Of a stretch of DNA of 64,000 nt, positions 1-9,910 are shown one piece after another; the first letter of the stretch is position 1; every line of letters begins with the position of its first letter. Source of the DNA: Aquimarina sp. AU474 (GTDB taxonomy: Bacteria > Bacteroidota > Bacteroidia > Flavobacteriales > Flavobacteriaceae). The notes beneath the pieces were generated by a model that saw only the letters and a list, made by a program, of their open reading frames with translations, had not been told where the DNA came from and did not search any database. The stretch is from NCBI RefSeq assembly GCF_900312815.1, contig NZ_OMPE01000004.1, positions 124,001 to 188,000 on the forward strand, given 5' to 3'. Made by a program: the position numbers and the translations under genes.

Positions 1-1866
1 TCTACTTTATTTAATAATGCAGTGAGCGATTTGCAATGGTTTGTAAACGAAGACCAGTTTGATCGAGCAAAATCTTTGGCTGATCAACTTATTAAGATAG
101 GTGAAGAAACGACATATATTAAGGGACTGGGCTTAACCTACAGGCTAAAAGGCGTGATGAGTAATGAGCAACAAAGAGGTTTGGAGTCTGACAAAAATTT
201 TAATAAAGCGACAAATTATTTTAAAAATATTAATGATCTTACTGGCTTGGCAATGGTTGGTAATGATCGGTTTATTATAGAACAAAATAAAGGAAATCTA
301 GAAAAAGCTGCAGATTACCTCATGGAAACCAAACTATTTAGAGAGCAGTTAAATGATAGTATAGGATTATCTGGGGTGTACAATAATTTGGCAATTATCT
401 ATAAAGAACTCGATGATGTTTCAAATTCTAAAAAATATTACCTGAAATCTATAGCCTTAAGAAAACATTTAGGAATTAGTGGAGTGGGATTAGTCATGAA
501 TAATTTGGCATTGTTGTATACAGAAAACGGTAATCTAAATGAGGCAAAGAAAATTTTACCAAAAGCTTTAAAAATTAACAAAGCAGAAAATGATTTAAGG
601 CATACTGCTCAATCTTATAGTATAATGGCTAAAGCTGCTATGTATAATAAGGAATATAAGGCAGCAAAAAAATATTACGACACCACTTTATGTGTAGGTA
701 CTCAAGCTAACTTTAAACTCATTGTAATAAATGCAAAACAACAACTTGGAATTATTGCGCTAGAAGAAGGACAGTATAATAAATCTGAAAACTTTTTAAA
801 AATAGCCAGAGAAAGTTTTATAAAAGCAAATGTTACATCATTGATATTAAAGAACTATAAATATTCTTTTAAATTAGATTCTACGAGAGGCAATCTTTTA
901 GGTGCGTTAAACTGGCAAAAGAAGTACCAAGAACTGTCTGATCAAAAAATGAATGATATAGCCACTAAGAAAGTAGAAAAGGCTACATCGAGATATGAAG
1001 CAGAACTAAAGCAGTTAAAACTGATTGATGAACAAGAAAAAAGAGAGCAAAAAACTAAACAACAATTGTTTACTTATCGCTTGTTTGCCTACGTAACAAT
1101 GGCAGTGCTTGCTATTATATTAGTGTTTATGATCTTAATTATTAAGACCAGAAAAGATAGAAAGAGATATATAAAGGAACTTAATGAATCAAATGACGTA
1201 AAGAATAAATTATTCTCAATTATTTCTCATGATCTTAAAAATGAAATACATGGCCTTGAAGGCAGTTTAAATTTACTGAAAGATGATACTATTTCTATCG
1301 AAGAATTTAAAGAAATAGTTCCTCTACTAGCCAACAGAACCCATCAGACTTCAATCTTACTTAACAACTTATTAAACTGGTCAAAATCGCAAATGAAAGA
1401 ACTTAACCCTAAACCGGTAGAGTTTGATATAGCAGAAGTAATTTGTAATAAATTCACTTTTTTTAAGTCTAAGGCGGAGCAAAAAGGAATTAAACTAGTT
1501 AATAAACTAAATCCAACAGTAATATTCGCAGATAGAGATATGTTTGCCATAGTAGCTCAAAACTTAATCGCTAATGCTATTAAATTTTGTAACCCAGGAG
1601 ATTCTATAGCATTACTGTCTGAAGAAAAAGAAGATCGTTATGAAATATCTTTTATGGATACAGGTATTGGTATTGATCCATCACATATACATAAATTATT
1701 TGCAGAAGATACTTTTACAACAGAAGGTACCCAAAATGAAACGGGTACGGGATTAGGTTTACGAATTTGTAAAGAACTTATAGAGCTTAATCAAGGAAAC
1801 ATCAAGGTAGAAAGTAAACCTGGAGAAGGAAGTATATTCTATATTTCATTACCCAAAGCGGCTTAA
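1..1866 (+). CDS. TPR-containing membrane sensor histidine kinase (5' end outside window)
   Basis: Membrane-anchored sensor kinase that would autophosphorylate on histidine and pass phosphate to a separate response regulator. Residue numbers count from a GTG at base 22, but the frame is open to base 1, so the true start probably lies upstream and the gene is partial. Residues ~20-300 are helical TPR-like repeats (NNLAIIYKELDD, NNLALLYTENGN). A charged coiled coil follows (~310-348), then one membrane helix (~351-375). The kinase core has the H-box FSIISHDLKNEI (His403), N-box NLIANAIKF (~514-522), G1 DTGIGI and G2 GTGLGL (~575-580). There is no receiver domain. This TPR-helix-kinase layout is common in Bacteroidota. 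The signal sensed is unknown. The gene converges on the exporter genes at 1904-5402 and no terminator is obvious in the 37-base gap. Confidence 0.9.
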   Translation, partial: STLFNNAVSDLQWFVNEDQFDRAKSLADQLIKIGEETTYIKGLGLTYRLKGVMSNEQQRGLESDKNFNKATNYFKNINDLTGLAMVGNDRFIIEQNKGNLEKAADYLMETKLFREQLNDSIGLSGVYNNLAIIYKELDDVSNSKKYYLKSIALRKHLGISGVGLVMNNLALLYTENGNLNEAKKILPKALKINKAENDLRHTAQSYSIMAKAAMYNKEYKAAKKYYDTTLCVGTQANFKLIVINAKQQLGIIALEEGQYNKSENFLKIARESFIKANVTSLILKNYKYSFKLDSTRGNLLGALNWQKKYQELSDQKMNDIATKKVEKATSRYEAELKQLKLIDEQEKREQKTKQQLFTYRLFAYVTMAVLAIILVFMILIIKTRKDRKRYIKELNESNDVKNKLFSIISHDLKNEIHGLEGSLNLLKDDTISIEEFKEIVPLLANRTHQTSILLNNLLNWSKSQMKELNPKPVEFDIAEVICNKFTFFKSKAEQKGIKLVNKLNPTVIFADRDMFAIVAQNLIANAIKFCNPGDSIALLSEEKEDRYEISFMDTGIGIDPSHIHKLFAEDTFTTEGTQNETGTGLGLRICKELIELNQGNIKVESKPGEGSIFYISLPKAA

Positions 1867-1903
1867 TTATGTAAGGATCAAATAAGAAGGCTAAAACAGT
1901 TTT

Positions 1904-3196
1904 TTATTTATCCATTAATGTTCTAAACTGATAGAAAAAACGCTCGATAAGTCTAAGGTCCTCCGTTATTATTTCTGCAATACCTCTCATTTCTTGCTTG
2001 AAAGGGATTTCTTTATTATAGGTAGTAATCAACTTATCCTGAAGAGCAACATCAATAAAATACAATCCATCTTTATCAGGAAAAAGAGAAATATGTTTTA
2101 CGATTCCTTTCAAAGTACCAAATTCGTTATCAGGAAAATTTTCAAGTTTAATATTAGCTACCTGTCCAATCTTGATTTTCCCAGAATTTTGTGAAGGAGC
2201 TTTAATACGTGCTATATATGAAGATTCTTCTATCGGAATAACAATGAATACCAAATCACCAGCAGATACATTTTGATTTATATTTCTGTAATTGAGAAAT
2301 GAAATTCTACCTTCAATATTTGATTTTAAAACATACTGTAACTCCCAATCCCTAATACCTTTCTTCAATTGAGTAAAAGATTGTAACACCGTTTTAAACA
2401 AACTTGATTCTTCTTTCTTTTTGTTTATTTCTGTCCCTTTTGAAGTTTTGGCCGCATTGCTTATATTTTCATTAATCTGCGATATTTGTAAAATATTACT
2501 TTCGTAATTACTTTTTGCCTGTGTAAATTCAAGTTCTTTTTTTTCATAAGTCTGCTCAGAAATTACTTTTTTATCAAATAATTCTTTCTGGCGCTGTAAT
2601 TCTTTTCGTTTGATATTTAACTCAGCCAAACCTAATCTTTTTTGAGCGTTTAAACTTTTGAGTCTTCTGTATAGTTCAGATAAAGAGGCTTCATTAGCAA
2701 TCGCTTCATTAGAAAATGGTTGTAATTCTTTATTCAAAAGATATTCAGAATAACTAGTTTCAAACAAGGCAAAATTGGTTTCAATATCCCCTAAAAATAA
2801 ATTTTGTAATTCATCAATAGGAAAAGAAAAAGAATCTGTTCTTAATTTTATGGTGTCTACAATCGATTTTAAGCGAAATACATCTTTAAAATTAGCGGTA
2901 TTTTCTATAATTGCTAGGGGAGTATTTTTGGGCACAATTTGATTGTCTTCGACAAGGATAGATTGAATTTTTCCGTTTGTCTTTGCATATTCTTTTTGTG
3001 GCGGTATCTGTGTGGTAACAATGGCTTCGGCCGGGATTACATCTGGATATTTAATGAGCCAAGAAAGAAATAATAATAATATAACCAAGGCCAAAATAAG
3101 AAGATTTCCCCATCTAATCATCCAATGTGGAACCCTAGTAAGAATCTCTTGTACCTCTTCACTTCTTATCTGTATGTCGTCTAATGTGTCTGGCAT
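1904..3196 (-). CDS. HlyD-family membrane fusion (periplasmic adaptor) protein
   Basis: Periplasmic adaptor that would link an inner-membrane ABC exporter to an outer-membrane channel. The 430-residue protein has a cytoplasmic N-terminus, one membrane helix at ~30-49 (NLLILALVILLLFLSWLI), a biotinyl-lipoyl-like hairpin half at ~70-100, a long coiled coil (~165-260, rich in K, E, Q and L) and a C-terminal beta-barrel segment. This is the form paired with bacteriocin/peptide exporters rather than with RND pumps. It starts one base after the stop of the C39 ABC transporter gene (3198-5402), so the two form an operon. No TolC-type gene is in the window. Family assignment is firm; the cargo is unknown. 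Confidence 0.9.
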   Translation of the reverse strand: MPDTLDDIQIRSEEVQEILTRVPHWMIRWGNLLILALVILLLFLSWLIKYPDVIPAEAIVTTQIPPQKEYAKTNGKIQSILVEDNQIVPKNTPLAIIENTANFKDVFRLKSIVDTIKLRTDSFSFPIDELQNLFLGDIETNFALFETSYSEYLLNKELQPFSNEAIANEASLSELYRRLKSLNAQKRLGLAELNIKRKELQRQKELFDKKVISEQTYEKKELEFTQAKSNYESNILQISQINENISNAAKTSKGTEINKKKEESSLFKTVLQSFTQLKKGIRDWELQYVLKSNIEGRISFLNYRNINQNVSAGDLVFIVIPIEESSYIARIKAPSQNSGKIKIGQVANIKLENFPDNEFGTLKGIVKHISLFPDKDGLYFIDVALQDKLITTYNKEIPFKQEMRGIAEIITEDLRLIERFFYQFRTLMDK

Positions 3197-3197
3197 T

Positions 3198-5402
3198 TTA
3201 CTTTCCTAATTCAAGTTGATTTTTTACTAAATTGAAATAATTCCCTTTGTTTTTTATCAATTCTTCATGATTTCCTACTTCTACAATCTCACCTTTATCG
3301 AGAACTACAATTTGATGTGCGTTTTTTACGGTACTAAGACGATGCGCTATAACCATCACCGTTTTATCTTTGAAAAAAGTATCTAGTTTTTCCATGATTA
3401 CTTTTTCATTATTGGCATCCAAAGCCGAAGTTGCTTCATCAAAAAACAAGAATTTCGGATTTTTATATACAGATCGTGCAATAAATAAACGTTGTTTTTG
3501 CCCTGTACTTAGACCTACACCCTCCATTCCTATTTTGGTATTGTAGGAGAGAGGTAGGGTTTCTATAAACTCTTTGATATTAGCCACATCAACGGCATGT
3601 GCAAGCTTTTTCTTATCCACATAGTCTTCCCCAACAGCTATATTATTGGCAATAGTATCATTAAATATATATCCTTCTTGCATTACCACTCCAAAATGAT
3701 CTCTCCAGGATTTTTGGGAAACCTGTTTTAAATCATGCGAACCAATAAAAATTTGTCCACTATCTGGTTCATAAAACTTAAGTAATAATTTCATTAATGT
3801 TGTCTTTCCACTTCCACTCACACCAACAACTGCAGTGATTTTATTAGCAGGAATAGATAGATTGAGGTTTTCGAGTACAGGTTTATCCGCTCCAACATAT
3901 CTAAAGTTAAGATCTTTAACTTCGAACCCTGAGTTTTCCGGAATATCTTTGATTTTTTCATCTCCAGCTTTCTCTTCATCATCTTTATTGTGAATTTCAC
4001 CTAAACGTTCTAGAGATATTTGCGCATCTTGTAACTCTCTTAAAAAGTTAATTAATTGTGCAATGGGAGCATTTAACTGACCTACAATAGCGGTAATAGC
4101 CAACATCATACCCAGTGTGATATCTCCATCAATAACCAGTTTTGCAGATAAAACGGTGATCAAAATATTCTTGAGCTCGTTAATAAAAGAAGACCCTACA
4201 CTTTGATATTGTTCTAGAGCTAAATTTTCGATTGAGATTTTAAATAATTTGGCCTGTACAAATTCCCAGTTCCATCGTTTTCTTTTTTCGGCATTATGCA
4301 GCTTTATTTCTTGCATGCCATTTACAAGTTCGATTACCTTACTTTGTTCTTCACTAATTTGAGAAAAACGCTTATAATCCAGTTTTTTACGCTTTTTAAA
4401 GAAGATGAGTATCCAAGCAAAATAAATAGTACTTCCTACGGCAAAAATCCCAAAAATAGGAATACTGTAGTATATCAAAACAATACTAAAGATGATTAGA
4501 TTAACCATCGAGAATAGAACATTTAATGACGACATAGTCAATATTTGTTCAATACGTTTATGATCATTTATTCTCTGTAAAAGATCCCCAGTCATCTTTA
4601 CATCAAAATAAGATATCGGCAAATTCATTAATTTAATAAAAAAGTCGGATATCAAAGAGATATTGATACGAGTACTTAAATGAAGTAAAATCCAACTTCT
4701 GAGTACTTCAATTAATGTTCTTCCTAAAAATAAGGACAACATGGCGATAAGCACGAGGTAGATAAAATTTATATCTTGATTCTTAATACCTACATCTACA
4801 ATACTCTGTGTTAAAAAAGGAGTGATAAGTTGTAGTACACTCCCTGCTCCAAGACCTAGAGCGAGTTGAAAAAGAAATTTCTTGTATTTAAAAACGTATT
4901 TTGAAATAAATTTAAAACCAAATTTCTCATCCTCCTCATCCAGGTTATCGTTATAAAATTTTGGAGTTGGTTCTATAAGTAATGCTACACCTTCTTCTGT
5001 ATTTTCATCTGCATTGTTTCCTATCCAAGCTTTTATAAATTCTTCTTTATTATAGGTAATTAGGCCATGAGCTGGATCAGAAACGTAGATAGTCGCATCA
5101 CCGTTACGTTTGGTTTTTATTTTATACACGACTACGTAATGCACTTTATTCCAATGAACGATACAAGGTAGAGGAACTTCATCTAATTTAGTTAACGAAA
5201 GTTTTACTCCAAGTGATCTAAATCCTATAGTTTCTACAGCATCACTTAATCCTAATAATGAACTCCCTTCTCTGGTGGTTTCACTTAATGTTCTAAGTTT
5301 TTGAGTGTTAAGAATTTTTCCGTAATGTTTGGCAATTATCTTAATACAAGTAGGTCCGCAATCTTTAGATTCAGCTTGTTTGTAAAAGGGAAATTTTGGC
5401 AT
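3198..5402 (-). CDS. Peptidase-containing ABC exporter (C39 peptidase + ABC membrane + ATPase)
   Basis: Inner-membrane transporter of the PCAT type, which cleaves the leader of a peptide substrate and exports the mature part. The 734-residue chain starts with a C39 peptidase domain: Gln9 and Cys15 in KQAESKDCGPTC, His88 in NKVHYVVVY and Asp109 in SDPAHGL, so the catalytic set looks complete. An ABC exporter membrane domain (~165-465) follows. The ATPase domain has Walker A GVSGSGKTT (~524-532), signature LSTGQKQR (~631) and Walker B FLFFDEATSALD. It is the first gene of a two-gene operon with the HlyD adaptor. I found no double-glycine leader peptide beside it, so the substrate is either elsewhere or of an unfamiliar type. 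A role in bacteriocin or RiPP export is inferred from the family. Confidence 0.93.
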   Translation of the reverse strand: MPKFPFYKQAESKDCGPTCIKIIAKHYGKILNTQKLRTLSETTREGSSLLGLSDAVETIGFRSLGVKLSLTKLDEVPLPCIVHWNKVHYVVVYKIKTKRNGDATIYVSDPAHGLITYNKEEFIKAWIGNNADENTEEGVALLIEPTPKFYNDNLDEEDEKFGFKFISKYVFKYKKFLFQLALGLGAGSVLQLITPFLTQSIVDVGIKNQDINFIYLVLIAMLSLFLGRTLIEVLRSWILLHLSTRINISLISDFFIKLMNLPISYFDVKMTGDLLQRINDHKRIEQILTMSSLNVLFSMVNLIIFSIVLIYYSIPIFGIFAVGSTIYFAWILIFFKKRKKLDYKRFSQISEEQSKVIELVNGMQEIKLHNAEKRKRWNWEFVQAKLFKISIENLALEQYQSVGSSFINELKNILITVLSAKLVIDGDITLGMMLAITAIVGQLNAPIAQLINFLRELQDAQISLERLGEIHNKDDEEKAGDEKIKDIPENSGFEVKDLNFRYVGADKPVLENLNLSIPANKITAVVGVSGSGKTTLMKLLLKFYEPDSGQIFIGSHDLKQVSQKSWRDHFGVVMQEGYIFNDTIANNIAVGEDYVDKKKLAHAVDVANIKEFIETLPLSYNTKIGMEGVGLSTGQKQRLFIARSVYKNPKFLFFDEATSALDANNEKVIMEKLDTFFKDKTVMVIAHRLSTVKNAHQIVVLDKGEIVEVGNHEELIKNKGNYFNLVKNQLELGK

Positions 5403-5537
5403 TAAGCGTTTTAAATTAAATTGATTTTGTGTGTAATTATATCTTTACAAAGTAAAGTAATTCTTTTTTATTATGCTATACAAATGATAATAGCTGAAAT
5501 ACGTAAATATTTTATGATCTATTTGACTGAAGTAAAA

Positions 5538-5569
5538 ACAAAAAAAGAGTGCCTTTTGAGCACTCTTTT
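5538..5569 (-). terminator. Rho-independent terminator after the surface amylase operon
   Basis: A perfect 10-bp stem (AAAAGAGTGC, 5543-5552, pairing with 5560-5569) with a 7-base loop. On the minus strand it is followed by a T-rich run. It lies 38 bases past the stop of the amylase gene and closes the susCDE-amylase operon before the exporter genes. Confidence 0.85.
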
Positions 5570-5606
5570 AATCATTTTTGCTAATTCAAGTAACGCAAAT
5601 GAATCT

Positions 5607-7055
5607 CTATTCTTTGGTGATTGACCAAATAGCATAACTACCAGCGGGAGCGCTAAGAGTGGCGTTACCCTCTCCATCAGCGGTTGGAGTAGCTCTTGAG
5701 TTATCTGTATAATCAACCAATTTTTTATTTGCCCAATTGGTCTTTACAACACGTTGTTTTGTTTGTCTACTAATATTCATATAAAGAATCAATCCAGGGT
5801 TGTTACCACTACCACTTCTTTTCATGATATATTCGTCTTCATTAGCTTCAATGATTTCAACATCACCAACAGCTAATGTGTTATATATTTGAATTAGAGT
5901 TTTTAGTTGGCCTTTAAAAGCTTCATAGTCTAGATAAAAAATAGTTGGATATCCATCATGAGTTAGGATATAAGAATATGCCAATAATTTATTCGCATAA
6001 CTTATTCTATTGTCAGGATTTTCGTCTTTTTCAGTATCATGATTGGCTACGAAAGTAACTGCTTTACTAGCATCTAATTTTCTTAACATATTACCAGCTT
6101 CACCTAAGGCAGTTAAATCATGTGCTCTATCCAAAGTCTCATCGAGTCTGTAAAAGCAAGCAAAGTCAAAAGCAGGAGATCCAGATGCATCAACCCAGTC
6201 TTTAAGAACTTGTTGATTACCATCAAAGTTTTCACCTACCGAGAATCCACCAATTTTATCATTCCAAGCTTTTACCCATTTTGGAGCGAAACTTTTTACA
6301 TAATCAAAACGCCATCCATCAAAACCTAATGTGTTTTTGTAGAATGCAGCAACAGAGTCATCTCTACCCCATAACCAATCTTGAACGTATTGCTGATCAT
6401 GACAAAGATCAGTCTCTGCAAAGAATAAGTCTTGCTCATCATTATTATGAATATCATTTGGGTGAAAATGCTCATTAGTACGATTAAATTTACCAGAGGC
6501 ATTACCATTTTCTTCATTAAATAATGAGAAAACTTCGTCACCACCTCGAAAAGGATTTGCTTGTAATCCTCCTCCAGAATTATGACCCATAACGATATCG
6601 GCAATTACTTCTAGGTCATTGGCATGAGCTTTTTGTATTAAATCTTCTAATTCTTGTCTAGAACCGAAACGAGTTTCTACAGTACCATGCTGTTCAAATT
6701 CACCAACATCAAAGTAGTCTGAAGGATCATAGCCCATCGAAAAACCACCCGAAGCACCTTTTCCAGGAGCGGGGAGCCAGATTCTATTTATCCCCGAAGC
6801 TTTATAGTCTTCAACTTTGTCAGAGATTATATTATACCAATCTCCTATTGGCTCTACATCCCAATAAAAAGCTTGCATAAACACACCAGCATCTTCTCTT
6901 TCAAATTGAGTAAGATCCATTTTTAAGGATTGGCTAGTTATAATTACTTCTCCATTATCGGCAGCATCATCATCTTCTGAACACCCGGCCAATCCAAGAA
7001 CCATACCTCCTAGAAGGAGGATGGTTTTGGTTGATATATATTTAATTTTTTTCAT
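5607..7055 (-). CDS. Surface-lipoprotein GH13 alpha-amylase
   Basis: Endo-acting alpha-amylase that would cut starch outside the cell. The 482-residue protein starts with a lipoprotein signal (lipobox LAGC, Cys25) followed by acidic residues SEDDDAAD, typical of surface-exposed Bacteroidota lipoproteins. GH13 motifs: region I DIVMGH (~153-158), nucleophile Asp251 in GWRFDYVKSF, acid/base Glu275 in SVGENFDG, and Asp340 in FVANHDTEKD. The sequence from MQAFYWDVEP through FSMGYDPSDYFD and GTVETRFGS closely follows archaeal (Pyrococcus/Thermococcus) amylases as I recall them, suggesting GH13 subfamily 7 rather than the classic SusG. It is the last gene of the susC-D-E operon, 25 bases after susE, and is followed by a terminator. 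It fills the SusG role. Confidence 0.93.
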   Translation of the reverse strand: MKKIKYISTKTILLLGGMVLGLAGCSEDDDAADNGEVIITSQSLKMDLTQFEREDAGVFMQAFYWDVEPIGDWYNIISDKVEDYKASGINRIWLPAPGKGASGGFSMGYDPSDYFDVGEFEQHGTVETRFGSRQELEDLIQKAHANDLEVIADIVMGHNSGGGLQANPFRGGDEVFSLFNEENGNASGKFNRTNEHFHPNDIHNNDEQDLFFAETDLCHDQQYVQDWLWGRDDSVAAFYKNTLGFDGWRFDYVKSFAPKWVKAWNDKIGGFSVGENFDGNQQVLKDWVDASGSPAFDFACFYRLDETLDRAHDLTALGEAGNMLRKLDASKAVTFVANHDTEKDENPDNRISYANKLLAYSYILTHDGYPTIFYLDYEAFKGQLKTLIQIYNTLAVGDVEIIEANEDEYIMKRSGSGNNPGLILYMNISRQTKQRVVKTNWANKKLVDYTDNSRATPTADGEGNATLSAPAGSYAIWSITKE

Positions 7056-7080
7056 TTCAACTTTTTAAGATTAGTAAGGG

Positions 7081-8202
7081 TTATCCTTTTGGAATAAAAA
7101 TATATCTTCCATCAAGATCACTAAACCAGATATCATAAGTACCTGCTGTAACAGGAATGTTAGGAGGGTTTCCATCTGTAGTAGCTTGACCACTTACTGC
7201 CGTATCTGCACCCCAGTTACCTGGCCAGTCATTACTGTGTCTAAATTTCATTTCTCCATCTACTAGACCAACATCTAATATGTACCATAAATGCTCGTTA
7301 AAAGGAGATTGGATCATATCTGTATCAGAATCCCATCCATCAGGAGTTGAATCTCCAATAATCCCTATAGTCGCATAAGAGGCGGCACCGGTTGCATCAA
7401 AAGCAGCGGTTTCATAAGTTAAGTTTTCAATATCAACAGTAATTTCATAGTATCCATCTGCAGCTACAGATAAAACACCTGGATCACCACCTAATACTTC
7501 ACTACTTGCGATTGCTCCACTATCATCTCCCCATTGTGGTTGCCAAAAACCAGGAGTTTCTAATAATTTAAACGCATTATCGCCTCCACCTAAAAACCAT
7601 CCAGTAAATTTGAATAGATTGTCATTATTTGGATCTCTTACCAAGGCTGTGTTTGGGTGTTGACCAGGCTCACTACCATTATTCCATCCTGGAGCAGTTG
7701 CACTACCTACCAGGAAAAGGTTTTTTCTAACGATAACAGTAGAATAAGGAGTAACCGTTAAAGAAATTACATTAGAATTAATAGATGAACCACCATTAGT
7801 TCCTAGAGAAGAAACTACTCTAAGTTCAAAAGAAGCTTCTGCATCAGGATTTAGTTCTAATAATAGAGCTAAACCATTTAGTTCTCCAATTGTCCAGCTG
7901 TAAAAACGGTCTGTTGTTGTTGCAACCTCAAGAGGTGTTGCAAAGTCTGTACCAGCTACAGCAGCTTGGATAGCATAACTAATAGGCGTATTTACATTAT
8001 AACCTGCATCTTCCCACACCAAAGTGAAACCTGGTAAATCAGCATTTTCTTTGCTAAGTGCAAGAGTTGAATTTGCAGTTACTATTAAGGGGCCTTCAGT
8101 TTGTTCTTGTTGAATTACAAATGTAGGTTCTTCGTCTTCTACACATGCATTAAAGCATAACAATGCTATAAATGCAAACATTAAAATTGATATCTTTTTC
8201 AT
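7081..8202 (-). CDS. susE: SusE/SusF-like outer-membrane starch-binding lipoprotein
   Basis: Non-catalytic surface protein that holds starch or maltodextrin near the SusCD importer. I chose the ATG at 8202 (MKKISILMFAFIALLCFNAC, lipid Cys20). An in-frame ATG at 8226 would give an unusually long signal peptide, but cannot be excluded. After the signal come an N-terminal immunoglobulin-like SusE domain (~30-150, with PGFTLVWEDAGYN and SYAIQAAVAG) and two repeated carbohydrate-binding modules. The modules are marked by LVGSATAPGWNNGSEP and IGIIGDSTPDGWDSDTDM, each followed by aromatic-rich strands such as FWQPQWGDD and WPGNWGADT. It lies between susD and the amylase gene in a tight operon. Which sugar it prefers is inferred from context. 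Confidence 0.87.
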   Translation of the reverse strand: MKKISILMFAFIALLCFNACVEDEEPTFVIQQEQTEGPLIVTANSTLALSKENADLPGFTLVWEDAGYNVNTPISYAIQAAVAGTDFATPLEVATTTDRFYSWTIGELNGLALLLELNPDAEASFELRVVSSLGTNGGSSINSNVISLTVTPYSTVIVRKNLFLVGSATAPGWNNGSEPGQHPNTALVRDPNNDNLFKFTGWFLGGGDNAFKLLETPGFWQPQWGDDSGAIASSEVLGGDPGVLSVAADGYYEITVDIENLTYETAAFDATGAASYATIGIIGDSTPDGWDSDTDMIQSPFNEHLWYILDVGLVDGEMKFRHSNDWPGNWGADTAVSGQATTDGNPPNIPVTAGTYDIWFSDLDGRYIFIPKG

Positions 8203-8234
8203 GACTGTATAAATTAAATTTTTCATAGTTTATT

Positions 8235-9899
8235 TTAAAATCCTGGGTTTTGTCCTAAATTCGGATTTGCAGACCTGCTGGATTCTGGAACAGGAAATAA
8301 TGCAAAGTTTTCTGAAATAGCAGATCCGTTTTGCGGCCCACCTTTATACGTCCAGTTATACGTACTACCAGTATAATTACCAAATCTGATTAGATCTTGT
8401 CTTCTATGACATTCCCAATGTAATTCTCTCGCACGTTCGTCTAGAATAAAATCAAGAGTAAGATTTGCATCACTAATATTAGCTAGGGCATTACCAAATG
8501 CTCTTTCTCTAAGTGCGTTTACAAACCCTAGAGCTGTAGTACGATCTCCGCCACCACCTCTTAGTTGAGCTTCTGCATACATTAGGTAAACATCTGCAAG
8601 CCTGAATAATGGAAAATCTGTATCTACAAATGTTGCATCTTTTCCTGGCTCACCTGTAGAGGTAATGTTAGAATACTTGGCTAATAAGTATCCTCCTGAA
8701 GTATCACTGATATCGTTAATTTCTATTGGGCGATCCTCTTGTGTAACTATACCACCCATATCGTCTAATTCGATGTCTTGAGTAACTACTGTATTTCTAG
8801 TGTCATTTTGAAAAAGAACATCAGTAACAAATAATTCTCCAAATTGTCTTCTTATTCGATATAGGTTACCAAATCCTCCTACACCCAAAGATTGTGGAGT
8901 AGGTTGAAATCCTGATCTTGCATTTTGTTGTCCTTGAATAATAATCCCTGCACCACCAAAATTTCTTACCGAAGTTCCGTCTGCGATTACCGGAAAGATA
9001 ATCTCATTTTGAGCACCATTGGTATCATTATCAGCATTAAAGTTATTTAGATAATCAGGAGTTAAAGAATAACCACTGCCAATAATTTCTTGACAAGTAG
9101 TCAAGCAATCAGCATAGCGTTGGTTTTCTGCACCTAAATATACACCTGCATTCAGGTATAATTTGGCAAGTATCATTTTTGCAACGCCTTTATTTGCTCT
9201 TCCATAATTAGCGGTATTACCAGGAGCAACATCTAATAAATCAGCATCAACAGCAAGTAATTCTTGTTCTATGTAATTAAACAGTTCTTGTCCTGCAATT
9301 TCTGGAACTCTTGTAAATCCAACAGGATCATTTTCTGTTGCAAAAGGAGCTCTTCTAAAAAGATCTAATAAGTGATAATTGGCAAGTGCTCTAAGTACTC
9401 TAGCTTCAGCTCGGTACGCTCTAATTGTACTTCGTAAATCTCCTGAAACACCACGATCATCTAATTTCTCATCAGTAGTTTGACGTAAAAATTCATTTAC
9501 TAAAGAGATTTGAAATGTAGCTCTAGCCCAAAAACCAAGTACTACAACATTATTAGCATCCCAAGAGTTTCTTTGAATCTGGCGAATACCTGGATCATTT
9601 TCGAATGTCCAAATTGTTTCGTCGGTAGATAAGTTCTGTAAGTTAAATAATCCTCTTACATATTGACCGGTACCAGCATCAATACCTGCAATGTTAGAGT
9701 TTCCTGGTCCATCTAATCCAACTACCGAAAGGTTAGCATAAACTCCTCCAATAGCGCGATCATAAGCATCAGGAGTACTAAATACATCCTCTGCTAATAA
9801 ATCATCATCATCCTCTAAGTCGATATTTAAATCATCCTCGCAAGATGAGAATATACCGATGAAAAGAAATGCGTATAAAAATATCTTATATAGTTTCAT
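8235..9899 (-). CDS. susD: SusD/RagB-family nutrient-binding outer-membrane lipoprotein
   Basis: Lid-like glycan-binding lipoprotein that caps the SusC importer. The 554-residue protein has a lipoprotein signal (FIGIFSSC, Cys20) followed by the acidic stretch EDDLNIDLEDDDD, a likely surface-export signal. The rest fits the SusD fold: an N-terminal SusD-like part (RAIGGVYANLS), TPR-like helices, and a C-terminal RagB part with PLFRLADVYLMYAEAQ, FILDERARELHWECHRRQDLIRFG and the ending LFPVPESS. It starts 11 bases after susC and is in the same operon. Substrate is assigned as maltodextrin because the surrounding enzymes act on alpha-glucans. Confidence 0.95.
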   Translation of the reverse strand: MKLYKIFLYAFLFIGIFSSCEDDLNIDLEDDDDLLAEDVFSTPDAYDRAIGGVYANLSVVGLDGPGNSNIAGIDAGTGQYVRGLFNLQNLSTDETIWTFENDPGIRQIQRNSWDANNVVVLGFWARATFQISLVNEFLRQTTDEKLDDRGVSGDLRSTIRAYRAEARVLRALANYHLLDLFRRAPFATENDPVGFTRVPEIAGQELFNYIEQELLAVDADLLDVAPGNTANYGRANKGVAKMILAKLYLNAGVYLGAENQRYADCLTTCQEIIGSGYSLTPDYLNNFNADNDTNGAQNEIIFPVIADGTSVRNFGGAGIIIQGQQNARSGFQPTPQSLGVGGFGNLYRIRRQFGELFVTDVLFQNDTRNTVVTQDIELDDMGGIVTQEDRPIEINDISDTSGGYLLAKYSNITSTGEPGKDATFVDTDFPLFRLADVYLMYAEAQLRGGGGDRTTALGFVNALRERAFGNALANISDANLTLDFILDERARELHWECHRRQDLIRFGNYTGSTYNWTYKGGPQNGSAISENFALFPVPESSRSANPNLGQNPGF

Positions 9900-9910
9900 T
9901 TCCTAATTTT

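Noticed and set aside
5421..5624. Candidate precursor peptide for the C39 exporter
   Set aside because: The 67-codon frame reads through the amylase terminator, has no double-glycine leader and is on the opposite strand from the exporter.
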